Shown: positions 18,095 to 26,884 of the stretch, one piece after another
Layout: every line of letters starts with the position of its first letter
Numbering within the stretch: the stretch's first letter is position 1
Origin: an uncultured Bacteroidia bacterium
GTDB taxonomy: Bacteria; Bacteroidota; Bacteroidia; Bacteroidales; F082
DNA length: 54,685 nucleotides
Reading direction: 5' to 3'
NCBI GenBank assembly: GCA_902799345.1
Contig: CADBZW010000015.1
Coordinates: 1-54,685, forward strand
The notes under the pieces: model-generated
Seen by the model: only the letters and a program-made list of their open reading frames with translations
Told to the model about the DNA's origin: nothing
The model's database searches: none
Made by a program: the position numbers and the translations under genes

Positions 18095-19318
18095 TTATGC
18101 TTCCGCTTGGAACAAGGTGATGATGTTCAGAATCACCTCTGAGGCCTTCATCATGCTTTCGAGCGGCACATATTCGAGCTTGCCGTGGAAGTTGTGTCCT
18201 CCCGCGAAGATGTTGGGACAGGGCAAGCCCATGAAGGAGAGGTTGGCGCCATCGGTGCCGCCACGGATGGGTTGCACTTTCGGCTTGATATTGGCCATCT
18301 CCATGGCTTTAATCGCTCTTTCCACAATGAAGAAATGCGGCTCCACCTCTTGACGCATGTTGTAGTATTGGTGCTTCAACTCCAACTTCACAACATCACC
18401 ATATTTCTTGTTGAGGAACTCCACAACTGCAGTGATTAAAGCCTTCTTTTCCTCGAACTTGGCTCTATCGTGGTCACGGATGATGTACGACATTGTGGTT
18501 TCTTCAACGGTTCCGTTGATTTCAGTGAGGTGGAAGAAGCCTTCGTAGCCTTGCGTGAAGCGCGGACGTTGCTCCACGGGCAACATCTCGTTGAGTTCCA
18601 TGGCGATAAGCATGGAGTTCACCATCTTGTCCTTGCCATAGCCGGGATGGATGTTGCTGCCTTGGACGTGGATTTTCGCCCCAGCAGCGTTGAAGTTCTC
18701 ATACTCCAACTCGCCGATTTCGCCGCCGTCCATGGTGTAAGCGTATTTGGCGCCGAATTTCTTCACGTCAAACTTCACCACACCGCGACCAATTTCCTCG
18801 TCAGGAGTGAAGCCGATCTTGATCTCGCCATGCTTGAAGTCGGGATGCTCCATCATATATTGGGCAGCATACATGATTTCGGCCACGCCAGCCTTGTCGT
18901 CGGCGCCGAGCAGCGTCGTGCCGTCGGTGGTGATCATCGTTTGGCCTTTGTATTGCTGCATCTCGGGAAACTCCGACACGCGCAGGACGATGTTCTTTTC
19001 CTTGTTCAAGACGATGTCGTTGCCGTCGTAGTTCGGGATGATTTGCGGCTTGATGTTGGCACCCGAAGCATCCGGCGAGGTGTCGACGTGGGCGATAAAG
19101 CCGATGGCGGGGATGTCCCTATCTACATTTGAAGGTATGGTAGCCATCACATAGCCATATTCATCAAGTGTGGCCTCGATGCCCATGGCTTGCAGTTCGT
19201 CACGAAGCATACCCAAAAGATTGAGCTGCTTGGCGGTGCTGGGTTGCGATTCAGAATTTTCGTCGGAGGTGGTCTCCACCGCGACGTATCTCAAGAATTT
19301 GTCTAATAGTTTTTCCAT
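18095..19318 (-). CDS. pepT: peptidase T (tripeptidase)
   Basis: A 407-residue M20B metallopeptidase that removes the N-terminal residue from tripeptides in the cytoplasm. Zinc-binding motifs are HVDTSPDASG, GADDKAG, and TPDEEIGRG, which holds the catalytic glutamate pair. RGGTDGANLSFMGLPCPNIFAGG near the C terminus is typical of PepT. It is monocistronic or co-transcribed with the LtaS-like gene 11 bp downstream. Confidence 0.96.
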   Translation of the reverse strand: MEKLLDKFLRYVAVETTSDENSESQPSTAKQLNLLGMLRDELQAMGIEATLDEYGYVMATIPSNVDRDIPAIGFIAHVDTSPDASGANIKPQIIPNYDGNDIVLNKEKNIVLRVSEFPEMQQYKGQTMITTDGTTLLGADDKAGVAEIMYAAQYMMEHPDFKHGEIKIGFTPDEEIGRGVVKFDVKKFGAKYAYTMDGGEIGELEYENFNAAGAKIHVQGSNIHPGYGKDKMVNSMLIAMELNEMLPVEQRPRFTQGYEGFFHLTEINGTVEETTMSYIIRDHDRAKFEEKKALITAVVEFLNKKYGDVVKLELKHQYYNMRQEVEPHFFIVERAIKAMEMANIKPKVQPIRGGTDGANLSFMGLPCPNIFAGGHNFHGKLEYVPLESMMKASEVILNIITLFQAEA

Positions 19319-19341
19319 GTTTGTGCTGTTTTAATGTGGCA

Positions 19342-19349
19342 CAAAAATA
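19342..19349 (-). promoter_or_regulatory. pepT: -7 promoter element (TATTTTTG) of pepT
   Basis: A minus-strand TAnnTTTG match, 23 bp before the pepT start. Confidence 0.5.
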
Positions 19350-19363
19350 GAAATTTTTTCCAT

Positions 19364-19412
19364 GCGGATTACAAATCCGCTTTTCAAAAGTCGGGGATTG
19401 CAAATCCCCGAC
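19364..19412. repeat. tandem hairpins between yitT-family gene and pepT
   Basis: Two perfect hairpins lie side by side. The first is GCGGATT-ACA-AATCCGC (19364-19380). The second is GTCGGGGATT-GCA-AATCCCCGAC (19390-19412). They share the core GGATT-nnA-AATCC, so one may be derived from the other. They lie between the pepT promoter and the stop of the YitT-family gene, and may also act as its terminator. Confidence 0.75.
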
Positions 19413-19423
19413 AGCATCCATGG

Positions 19424-20416
19424 TCAACGCTTCTCGGCGTGTTTTCTTGCTCTATGACGGTCTTTGGCCCACAAACCGTACACCTCGCTTACGTTGCCAG
19501 CCGTGGTGAAGGCGTTGATTTCGTTCTTGCCGAGGAATTCCATCAACTTCGAGAACTCGTCGTTGGTAAGCAGCGACTCCAATTCAATCGACTTTTCGTT
19601 GGTATAGCCGCCGATGACTTCATAGAGCGTACAACCACGGTGAAGTTCGTCGATGATGTAATGGCGGATGCGGTCGTAGTCCTTTGAGACGATACAAACG
19701 CGTTTACGCTGGTTGAGGTTGGCAGTGAACATATTGACCACCATGCCATTGATCCATGTGGCGATGAGGCCGATGACGACCATCTGGAAGGGGTTGATGG
19801 CGAAAGCCGTGAGGCAGATGATGGCACCCGCCACGCTCACCGACTTACCCATGTCGAAGTGCAAATATTTATTGACGATCTTGGCCAAGATGTCGAGACC
19901 GCCCGTGGAAGCGTTGATAGAGAACATCAGCGTTTGGGCCGCGCTGAGGATAATCACGCAGCAAAGCAGGTCGAACCAAGGGTTGCCCATCACCGAGAAG
20001 GCTTGGTCGGGAGCAACACCCATATTCACAAGGTAATCATTGGGAGTGGCGAAGTTTTGCCAGGGGTAAAGCCATTCACAAAACTTAGTCATAGGACCGA
20101 GAATCAAGGCGCAATAAACCGTTTTAAGTCCAAATTCTTTACCAACGAGGATATAGGCAAGGATCAACAAGATCGCGTTGATGACGGTAATCATCGTAGG
20201 AAGGCCAATGTTGATGCCCATGCCGTTGAAAATGTTGGTCAGCACGATGGAGAGACCCGAGATGGAGCCCACAATCAGTTTGCTGGGAACGAGGAAATAA
20301 TACACGCAGACGCCCGTCATAAACATGCCGAAAGTCATAATCAGCAACTCGACCCAGAACTTTTTGGAAGCCAAAGCGCCACCAATTTCCTTCATTATGT
20401 CGTTAAAGCTTTTCAT
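19424..20416 (-). CDS. YitT family membrane protein
   Basis: A 330-residue protein with about six TM helices (from FWVELLIMTFGMFMTGVCVY to about residue 225), then a cytoplasmic C-terminal domain of about 90 residues (RVCIVSKDYDRIRHYIIDELHRGCTLYEVIGGYT), which fits the DUF2179 domain attached to the DUF161 membrane repeats. The membrane part contains GGLDILAKI and GSISGLSIVL loops typical of the family. The transported substrate, if any, is unknown. The gene stands alone on the minus strand. Confidence 0.9.
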   Translation of the reverse strand: MKSFNDIMKEIGGALASKKFWVELLIMTFGMFMTGVCVYYFLVPSKLIVGSISGLSIVLTNIFNGMGINIGLPTMITVINAILLILAYILVGKEFGLKTVYCALILGPMTKFCEWLYPWQNFATPNDYLVNMGVAPDQAFSVMGNPWFDLLCCVIILSAAQTLMFSINASTGGLDILAKIVNKYLHFDMGKSVSVAGAIICLTAFAINPFQMVVIGLIATWINGMVVNMFTANLNQRKRVCIVSKDYDRIRHYIIDELHRGCTLYEVIGGYTNEKSIELESLLTNDEFSKLMEFLGKNEINAFTTAGNVSEVYGLWAKDRHRARKHAEKR

Positions 20417-20523
20417 AAATTATTGATTTTAAAATTCTTAATACAATTTTTACCTTTGATTTTTGCGGCTGCAAAGGTCGGAAAAGTTTTTCAAATAATC
20501 GCTATGGTCTCAAAGAATAATTG

Positions 20524-20531
20524 TAATTTTG
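20524..20531 (+). promoter_or_regulatory. -7 promoter element (TAATTTTG) of the alcohol dehydrogenase unit
   Basis: A TAnnTTTG match. Its closeness to the ATG at 20541 (9 bp) would leave almost no leader, which argues for the second ATG at 20556. Confidence 0.5.
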
Positions 20532-20540
20532 CTTCATCCT

Positions 20541-21764
20541 ATGAAAACCCAATTTATGGACACCTATATCATCAGAAAACAAATACACCGCTTGCCAGGA
20601 AAAGTCATCCATAACATCCCCATTCCTCAGCCCGAAGTGGTGGAAGGCCATGCATCGCGAAAACAGGTAGGCAAGATTTGCCGTCAATGCGGATATAAGC
20701 AAGTGCTGGTGGTTACCGACAAGACATTGAGCCAACTCGGCTACGAGCAAGCTATCACCCAATCGTTGAATGAGGCAGGTGTCAACTACAGCATATTCAA
20801 CAAAATCAATTCAGAGCCAACCATAGCCATCATAGAAGCAGCACGCAAAGCGGCCCTTGAAAGCCAGGCCGAGTGTATCGTCGCCCTTGGTGGCGGGTCG
20901 GTGATGGACACCTGCAAGATGGTAGCTGCTGGAGTGAAAATACCGCACCTCAAGATCAAGACACTGTTATTGAAATTTCTACCCGTTCCCGACCAGACTT
21001 TGCCTATCATCGCCGTGCCCTCCACGGCTGGCACAGGCGCAGAAGTCACTGTAGGCGCAGTGGTAACCAACTCTCGCGGGACAAAAAGCTCCACGGTGCT
21101 GATAGGCCTCAATGTCACACATGTGATTCTCGACAGCGAACTTACCATCCACGCACCCCAACAGGTGACGGCAGCCTGCGGCATGGACGCACTCAGCCAC
21201 TGCATCGAAGGTGCAGTGAGCGATGTGGAGGTGGAAGAATCTGATGCGAGACTTTCCGAAGAAGGAGTAAGCCTGATTCTGCAGCACCTTCCCACCGTCA
21301 TGAAGGATCCAGAAAACATTGAGGCACGTTTGGGAATGTGCAGGGCGGCCATGTACGGCGGCCATGCCATCAACACCCAACTGGCCGGCTATGTTCACGC
21401 CTTTGCCCATAGCATCGGCGCCAAATACCATATCCCTCATGGGCAGGCCATCTCCCTGATGCTCTTGCCCGTGTTGGAATACCAGAAAGACACATGCCTT
21501 GCAAAGTACGCCATGCTGGCACGTTATTGCAATATTGTGGATGACCAAACCAGCGATGCCGAGGCCGCCGACCTTTTCCTTCAGGCCATCAGGCAACTTA
21601 TGGCACAATGCGGTATGGACATGCTTGTTTCTCCCGTCAAAGCCTGCGACCATGAAGTCCTGACCCGTATGATTGTCAAGGATTCTATCAATTATTCCGC
21701 GCCTTTCACCTTCAGCAACAACGATATAGAGCAGGTTCTTAATACCATCACTCCAAAAGAATAA
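20541..21764 (+). CDS. iron-containing alcohol dehydrogenase
   Basis: About 407 residues of the Fe-ADH family, NAD(P)-dependent and cytoplasmic. The nucleotide-binding motif is GGGSVMDTCK. Metal ligands are visible as D and H in AACGMDALSHCIEG and as two histidines in VHAFAHSIGAKYHIPHGQA. The start may be 20541 (MKTQFMDTY) or 20556 (MDTYIIRK); the promoter position favours 20556. The aldehyde dehydrogenase gene starts 9 bp after the stop, so the two probably form an operon converting an alcohol to an acid, or the reverse. The substrate cannot be told from sequence. Confidence 0.9.
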   Translation: MKTQFMDTYIIRKQIHRLPGKVIHNIPIPQPEVVEGHASRKQVGKICRQCGYKQVLVVTDKTLSQLGYEQAITQSLNEAGVNYSIFNKINSEPTIAIIEAARKAALESQAECIVALGGGSVMDTCKMVAAGVKIPHLKIKTLLLKFLPVPDQTLPIIAVPSTAGTGAEVTVGAVVTNSRGTKSSTVLIGLNVTHVILDSELTIHAPQQVTAACGMDALSHCIEGAVSDVEVEESDARLSEEGVSLILQHLPTVMKDPENIEARLGMCRAAMYGGHAINTQLAGYVHAFAHSIGAKYHIPHGQAISLMLLPVLEYQKDTCLAKYAMLARYCNIVDDQTSDAEAADLFLQAIRQLMAQCGMDMLVSPVKACDHEVLTRMIVKDSINYSAPFTFSNNDIEQVLNTITPKE

Positions 21765-21773
21765 CACACAATT

Positions 21774-23192
21774 ATGAACTATACAGAAAACGACATTTGC
21801 AATATCGTAGCGGAACAACGGAAGTTTTTCCGTACAGGTACCACACTCCCCGTAAAATGGCGGCTACAGCAGCTCAAGAAACTGAAAGCTGCCGTCATCG
21901 CACACGAGATAGAGTTTGAAGATGCCTTGGCCAAAGACTTGGGAAGGAGCAAAGTCGAAGCTTATCTCTGCGATATCGGACCTATTATCGTGGAAATCAA
22001 CGAGATGCTTCGCGGTTTGAGACGATGGTCGCGTCCCGAGCGGCATTTCAGCGGCTTCATGTGCTTTCCCAGCATGGTCACCAAGGTGTACAAGATGCCA
22101 TACGGCGTGTCGTTAGTCATCAGTCCGTTCAACTTCCCTATCTTACTCACTATCGGTGTGGTGGCTGCCGCCATGGCGGGAGGCAACACTGTAGTCGTCA
22201 AGTCAAGTTCCAAGTCGGCGGCAAGCACAGCGGTGCTCAAGAAGTTCTTTGCCAAGGTGTTCCATCCTGAATACGTCACCTTGATTGATGGAGGACATGA
22301 TGTGGCGGACATGTGTTTGGCGCAGCGTTTCGATAAGATTTTCTATACCGGCTCGCCCACCGTGGGCAAACATGTGTTGTCCGAAGCCGCCAAAAACCTC
22401 ACTCCCGTGGCCCTGGAACTCGGTGGCGAGACGGGCAACTGGTGCGTGGTGCGCAAAGATGCCGACCTAAAAGACGCCGCTCGCAAAATCGCATTCTTCA
22501 AATTGTGCAACGCTGGACAGATTTGCATCAATATCAACCAGATAGCTGTGGCGGAAGAGGTTGCAGAACCTTTCTTGCAAGAACTCAAGCAAGCCTTCAT
22601 CAAACAGATTGGCGAACAACCTGTGAGCAATCCCGAATATCCTAAACTCATCACGGAGGGGGCTTATGATAAATGCGCCAAACTTGCTGAAGAGTATCGC
22701 AATCGCATCGTGTTTGGTGGTGTAGGGGATAAGGATATACGCCGCTATGCGCCTACCTTGATTTATCCCGTGGACATCAACGAACATATCGTGCAACACG
22801 AGCTTTTCTGCCCTTTGCTACCCGTTGTTCCATTCAAAGACGCAGAAGTCGACTCCCTGATGGAAACCATCGCCGACCGTGAGCATCCTTTGGCTATGTA
22901 TCTGTTTACCAAAGACATGAAATGGGCCAACCGTGTCATGCAAACCCAGCAATACGGCGGTGGTTGCATCAACGAGGTATGCATCCACATGATGGTGAAA
23001 GGCGTTCCTTTCAATGGCACAGGCCATTCCGGCATGGGTGCCTACCACGGTGAGTGGGGCTTCCGTGAGTTCACACATCCGCAAACGGTGCTCAAAGGGA
23101 AAACGAGGTTCAATCTGCCCTTGCGCGAGCATCCATACGGAGGTGAGGTTGGAGAAAAGAAGTTGAAGATTTTGAGACTATTTGAGCGATGA
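21774..23192 (+). CDS. aldehyde dehydrogenase
   Basis: A 472-residue NAD(P)-dependent aldehyde dehydrogenase. The catalytic cysteine is C251 in NAGQICINI and the general base is E215 in ALELGGE. The SPFNFP motif and the C-terminal MGAYHGEWGFREFTH element resemble class 3/fatty-aldehyde type enzymes. It lacks an obvious C-terminal membrane anchor. It sits directly after the iron alcohol dehydrogenase and overlaps the next gene by four bases (ATGA), which indicates translational coupling within one operon. Confidence 0.92.
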   Translation: MNYTENDICNIVAEQRKFFRTGTTLPVKWRLQQLKKLKAAVIAHEIEFEDALAKDLGRSKVEAYLCDIGPIIVEINEMLRGLRRWSRPERHFSGFMCFPSMVTKVYKMPYGVSLVISPFNFPILLTIGVVAAAMAGGNTVVVKSSSKSAASTAVLKKFFAKVFHPEYVTLIDGGHDVADMCLAQRFDKIFYTGSPTVGKHVLSEAAKNLTPVALELGGETGNWCVVRKDADLKDAARKIAFFKLCNAGQICININQIAVAEEVAEPFLQELKQAFIKQIGEQPVSNPEYPKLITEGAYDKCAKLAEEYRNRIVFGGVGDKDIRRYAPTLIYPVDINEHIVQHELFCPLLPVVPFKDAEVDSLMETIADREHPLAMYLFTKDMKWANRVMQTQQYGGGCINEVCIHMMVKGVPFNGTGHSGMGAYHGEWGFREFTHPQTVLKGKTRFNLPLREHPYGGEVGEKKLKILRLFER

Positions 23193-25009
23193 CCCTCCTT
23201 GACTGGCTACCGATAACAAAAAAAGAAACCGACCTGCGCGGTTGGGACGAAGTGGACATCGTCTTCGTCACCGGCGATGCCTACGTCGACCATCCTGCCT
23301 TTGGTGCGGCGGTCATCGGAAGGGTGTTGGAGCATAATGGCTTCCGTGTGGCACTTATCCCACAGCCCAACTGGCGCGACGACCTGCGCGACTTCAAGAA
23401 ATTCGGCAAACCGAGGCTATATTTTGGTGTGTCGGCAGGCTGCATGGACTCGATGGTGAACCACTACACCGCCAACAAACGTCTGCGCAGCAACGATGCC
23501 TACACCCCGGGCGGCGAGGCGGGCTTCCGCCCCGACCGTGCCACGGTGGTCTACTGCAACATCCTCAAGCAACTCTACCCCGACGTGCCCATCGTCGTGG
23601 GCGGCATCGAGGCATCGCTGCGAAGGGTGACACACTACGACTATTGGGACGACTGCCTGAAGCCCAGCATTTTGGTCGACTGCAAGGCCGACATCGGTGT
23701 CTACGGCATGGGGGAACTCACCATGGTGGAAATTGCTAAAGCCATTCAAAACGGCAAAAAAGTCAGCGAACTGACCGACATCCAGCAGACCTTCTTCTTA
23801 CAGGACAAAAAACAGCCGATTCCCGACTTTGAAGGCGAAACCATTGAACTTGTTTCGCACGAAGTCTGCCTTAAGGACAAGAAAAAATATGCCTCTAACT
23901 TCCGTCATATCGAGGAAGAGTCGAACAAAAAACATGCGGCAAGACTGATACAAGAAGTTGGTAACCAGCGACTTATCATCAACCCACCATTACCGACTTT
24001 CACCACCGAACAAATCGACGCTTCCTTTGACTTGCCTTACACTCGTCTGCCACATCCGAAATATGCCAAACGTGGCGTCATCCCTGCCTACGAGATGATT
24101 CGTCACTCGGTGAACCTGCATCGCGGCTGCTTTGGCGGCTGCGCCTTCTGCACCATCTCGGCCCACCAGGGCAAGTTTGTGGCTTCGCGCAGCAAGGAAT
24201 CCATCATGCGTGAGGTGGAGAAAGTCGTTGAAATGGAAGACTTCAAAGGCTATATCAGCGACCTAGGTGGTCCGTCGGCCAATATGTACCGCATGAAGGG
24301 CAAGGACGAACGTCTCTGCGAGAAATGCGCCCGACCCACTTGTCTGCAACCCAGCGTCTGTAAGAACCTCAACACCGACCACCATCCGCTCATTGAAATT
24401 TATCAAGAGGTAGACAAGAACCCGAAAGTCAAGAAAGCTACCATCGGATCGGGCATCCGCTACGACCTATTTCTGCACGACAGCACCCCCGAGGAAAACA
24501 AGGCCATGGGCTACGACGAGTATTTCCGACAATTGGTCACTCGCCACGTCAGTGGGCGATTGAAGGTGGCCCCCGAGCACACCAGCAATGCCGTCCTCAA
24601 GCTCATGCGCAAGCCCAAGTTCGACATGTTCGTCAAGCTGAAGAAGAAATTCGACCAAATCAATGAGAAGGAACATCTCAACCAGCAGCTCATCCCCTAC
24701 TTCATCTCCTCGCATCCCGACTGCTACCTTGAAGACATGGCCGACCTTGCCGTGAGGACCAAGGAGTTAGGCTATCATCTGGAGCAAGTGCAAGACTTCA
24801 CTCCGACACCCATGACCTTGGCCACGGAAATCTACTACTCAGGTTACGACCCGTACACCTTAGAGCCCGTCTTTTGCGCCAAAACCAAAGAGGAAAAACT
24901 CGCCCAACAGCGCTTCTTCTTCTGGTACAAGCCTGAAAACCGCGAATGGGTGAAGAATGCTTTGCGCCGCATTGGCCGTGCGGATTGGATTAAACGGCTT
25001 TATAAATAA
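23189..25009 (+). CDS. YgiQ family radical SAM protein
   Basis: A 606-residue protein with an N-terminal UPF0313-type domain, a radical SAM core whose cluster motif is in HRGCFGGCAFCTISAHQG (CxxxCxxC), and a second cysteine group C-x2-C-x4-C-x5-C in EKCARPTCLQPSVC that may bind another cluster. The C-terminal DUF3362-like end is short. YgiQ proteins are widely conserved but their substrate is not established. It overlaps the aldehyde dehydrogenase stop by four bases. A dependence on the suf system for clusters is expected from the family, not shown here. Confidence 0.9.
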   Translation: MTLLDWLPITKKETDLRGWDEVDIVFVTGDAYVDHPAFGAAVIGRVLEHNGFRVALIPQPNWRDDLRDFKKFGKPRLYFGVSAGCMDSMVNHYTANKRLRSNDAYTPGGEAGFRPDRATVVYCNILKQLYPDVPIVVGGIEASLRRVTHYDYWDDCLKPSILVDCKADIGVYGMGELTMVEIAKAIQNGKKVSELTDIQQTFFLQDKKQPIPDFEGETIELVSHEVCLKDKKKYASNFRHIEEESNKKHAARLIQEVGNQRLIINPPLPTFTTEQIDASFDLPYTRLPHPKYAKRGVIPAYEMIRHSVNLHRGCFGGCAFCTISAHQGKFVASRSKESIMREVEKVVEMEDFKGYISDLGGPSANMYRMKGKDERLCEKCARPTCLQPSVCKNLNTDHHPLIEIYQEVDKNPKVKKATIGSGIRYDLFLHDSTPEENKAMGYDEYFRQLVTRHVSGRLKVAPEHTSNAVLKLMRKPKFDMFVKLKKKFDQINEKEHLNQQLIPYFISSHPDCYLEDMADLAVRTKELGYHLEQVQDFTPTPMTLATEIYYSGYDPYTLEPVFCAKTKEEKLAQQRFFFWYKPENREWVKNALRRIGRADWIKRLYK

Positions 25010-25018
25010 AAATTTCAC

Positions 25019-25026
25019 TACTTTTG
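25019..25026 (+). promoter_or_regulatory. -7 promoter element (TACTTTTG) of the nicotinamidase gene
   Basis: A TAnnTTTG match in the 48-bp gap, 31 bp before the start at 25058. Confidence 0.55.
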
Positions 25027-25057
25027 CAGCAAATTTCTAAACAAATAACATTCCATC

Positions 25058-25774
25058 ATGAAGAGACATCTCATCGGAGTCATCGTGCTCTTTGCCGCCT
25101 TCGCTTTAGCTAGCTGCGGCAACAACAACCAAAAGAATGAAGAGGCTGAAAGCCAAGCCACTGAAACCGTCACCGAGAAAATCCAACTCCCCAACCGCAT
25201 GCTCATCATCGTCGACCCGCAAATCGACTTCACCACGGGCAGCTTGGCCACCAAAAACGGTCCCGCAGCCATGGAAAACCTCGCCAAGAAATTGAGCGAA
25301 GGCGCTTGGAAGAACTATGGCTGGATCATCGTCACACAAGACGCCCACCCGGCCAACCACTGCTCGTTCGTGGAGCAAGGTGGCGTGTTCCCGCCCCACT
25401 GCGTGCAAGGCACCGAAGGCATGAACGTCTACCCCGCCCTCCAAGAAGTGCTGACGGCCATCACGCCCAACATCCCGAACATCCATTACATGCAAAAGGG
25501 TGACCTCGCAGAAAAAGAGGAGTTCAGCATTTTCCAAAACGAACGTAGCGGAGCCAAGCTTCGTGACGTCATCGAACAAGAGAAGTTTGAAGGCATTGAC
25601 GTGTGCGGCATTGCAACGGACTACTGCGTCTACGAGACCACCAAAGACTTGATGGGATTCTATCCCGCCAAGCAGATCCGCATCGTCACCAACTGCCTCG
25701 CCGCCGTCGACGACAACGACACCAAACTCGCCGACCTGATGAAGGAGAATGGTATCCAAGGCATTGAGTTCTAA
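25058..25774 (+). CDS. nicotinamidase-like isochorismatase family lipoprotein
   Basis: A 238-residue protein with a signal peptide ending in the lipobox L17-A-S-C20, so it should be lipid-anchored outside the cytoplasm. The mature part is a cysteine hydrolase with the nicotinamidase pattern: DPQIDF (catalytic Asp), TQDAHPANHCSF and FPPHCVQGT (metal-binding Asp and His), the lysine in MQKGD, and the nucleophile in ATDYCVYET. All active-site positions of PncA-type enzymes appear intact, which would convert nicotinamide to nicotinate and ammonia. PncA enzymes are normally cytoplasmic, so the export signal is the odd feature. The linker after C20 is rich in Asn, Gln and Glu. Confidence 0.88.
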   Translation: MKRHLIGVIVLFAAFALASCGNNNQKNEEAESQATETVTEKIQLPNRMLIIVDPQIDFTTGSLATKNGPAAMENLAKKLSEGAWKNYGWIIVTQDAHPANHCSFVEQGGVFPPHCVQGTEGMNVYPALQEVLTAITPNIPNIHYMQKGDLAEKEEFSIFQNERSGAKLRDVIEQEKFEGIDVCGIATDYCVYETTKDLMGFYPAKQIRIVTNCLAAVDDNDTKLADLMKENGIQGIEF

Positions 25775-25776
25775 TC

Positions 25777-25860
25777 TTTTTGACGCGAGACTTCGAGACG
25801 CGAGACTTCGAGACGTTGGTCTTGTCCCGTGTCCCGTAGTCCCGCGTCCCGCGTCAAAAG
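25777..25860. repeat. tandem-plus-inverted palindromic element
   Basis: The unit GACGCGAGACTTCGA occurs twice in tandem (25782-25811), then GACG follows. The other side carries CCCGTGTCCCGTAGTCCC and CGCGTCCCGCGTCAAAAG. The two halves form a long imperfect stem, with TTTTGACGCG at 25778-25787 matching CGCGTCAAAA. It fills the whole gap before the PTS gene. Related words occur at 4808-4830, 28411-28445 and 29228-29265. Confidence 0.7.
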
Positions 25861-25864
25861 AAAT

Positions 25865-26884
25865 ATGAGCAAATTCAAATCATTCCTACAACGCAAGGGC
25901 GTCGACATGACCTGGAAGGCCTATTTTGTCGACGCTCTTGGCGCTATGGCGCTGGGCTTGTTCGCCTCGCTGCTCATCGGCACCATCTTCCAGACTTTGG
26001 GCGACAAGACGGGCATTGAGGCCTTCGTCACCATAGCGAAATACGCCAAAGCCGCCACGGGTGCCGCCATCGCAGTGGCCATCGCCTACACCCTGGGCTG
26101 CAAGGGCTTAGTGCTGTTCAGCGCCATCGCCGTGGGTATCGCCGGCAACGAGTTGGGCGGGCCTATGGGCGCCTACGTCGCCGTGATCGTCGCCATCGAA
26201 CTGGGCAAGATGGTCTACAAGGAGACCCAAGTCGACATCCTCGTCACCCCGGCCGTCGTCATCATCAGCGGCGTGCTGATGGCCTACGCAGTCGGAGCAC
26301 CCATCCAAAAGGTGATGACCGCCCTCGGCACCTTCATCGAAAACGCCACCATGATGCAGCCCTTCCTCATGGGCATCGTCGTCTCAGTGGTCATCGGCAT
26401 GGTTTTGACGCTGCCCATCAGCTCGGCAGCCATCTGCCTCGCCATCGGCTTGGGCGGCATCGCAGGAGGCGCAGCCACGGCCGGCTGCTGCGCCCAGATG
26501 ATCGGCTTCGCCATCCTGAGCTTCAAGGAAAACCGCTGGGGCGGACTCATCGCACAAGGTCTCGGCACCTCCATGTTGCAGATGGGTAATATCGTGAAGA
26601 ACCCCAAGATTTGGATTCCCGTCCTGCTCACTTCCGCCATCACCGGCCCTATTTCCACTTGTGTTTTCCATTTGGAAAACATTCCCATCGGCTCCGGCAT
26701 GGGTACCTGCGGCCTCGTCGGGCCTATCGGCATCTATACGGCCATGCCCGAAGGCGGCGCCAACATGTGGATCGGCATGTTGCTGGTCTGCTTCGTGCTA
26801 CCTGCCGTGCTGACCTGGCTCTTCGGCCTCGTCTTCCGCAAGACAGGTTGGATTAAGGAAGGCGACCTCAAAATCGACTGCTGA
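25865..26884 (+). CDS. PTS EIIC-type permease, PfoR family
   Basis: A 339-residue polytopic protein with about nine hydrophobic, Gly/Ala-rich segments. Motifs such as GCKGLVLFSAIAVG, GGIAGGAATAGCCAQMIGF and GMGTCGLVGPIGIYTAM fit the PTS_EIIC_2 (PfoR/COG3641) family. No EIIA or EIIB gene is nearby, so phosphotransfer-coupled uptake is not shown; family members in organisms without a full PTS are annotated by similarity only. The frame is open upstream to 25829, but that part is the palindromic repeat; ATG 25865 (MSKFKSFLQRKGVDM) is the sound start. It overlaps recX by one base. Confidence 0.85.
   Translation: MSKFKSFLQRKGVDMTWKAYFVDALGAMALGLFASLLIGTIFQTLGDKTGIEAFVTIAKYAKAATGAAIAVAIAYTLGCKGLVLFSAIAVGIAGNELGGPMGAYVAVIVAIELGKMVYKETQVDILVTPAVVIISGVLMAYAVGAPIQKVMTALGTFIENATMMQPFLMGIVVSVVIGMVLTLPISSAAICLAIGLGGIAGGAATAGCCAQMIGFAILSFKENRWGGLIAQGLGTSMLQMGNIVKNPKIWIPVLLTSAITGPISTCVFHLENIPIGSGMGTCGLVGPIGIYTAMPEGGANMWIGMLLVCFVLPAVLTWLFGLVFRKTGWIKEGDLKIDC

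Noticed and set aside
25777-25860. Possible CRISPR-like array because of evenly repeated 15-bp units.
   Set aside because: There are only two direct units, no spacers, and the rest is an inverted counterpart; no cas genes are present.
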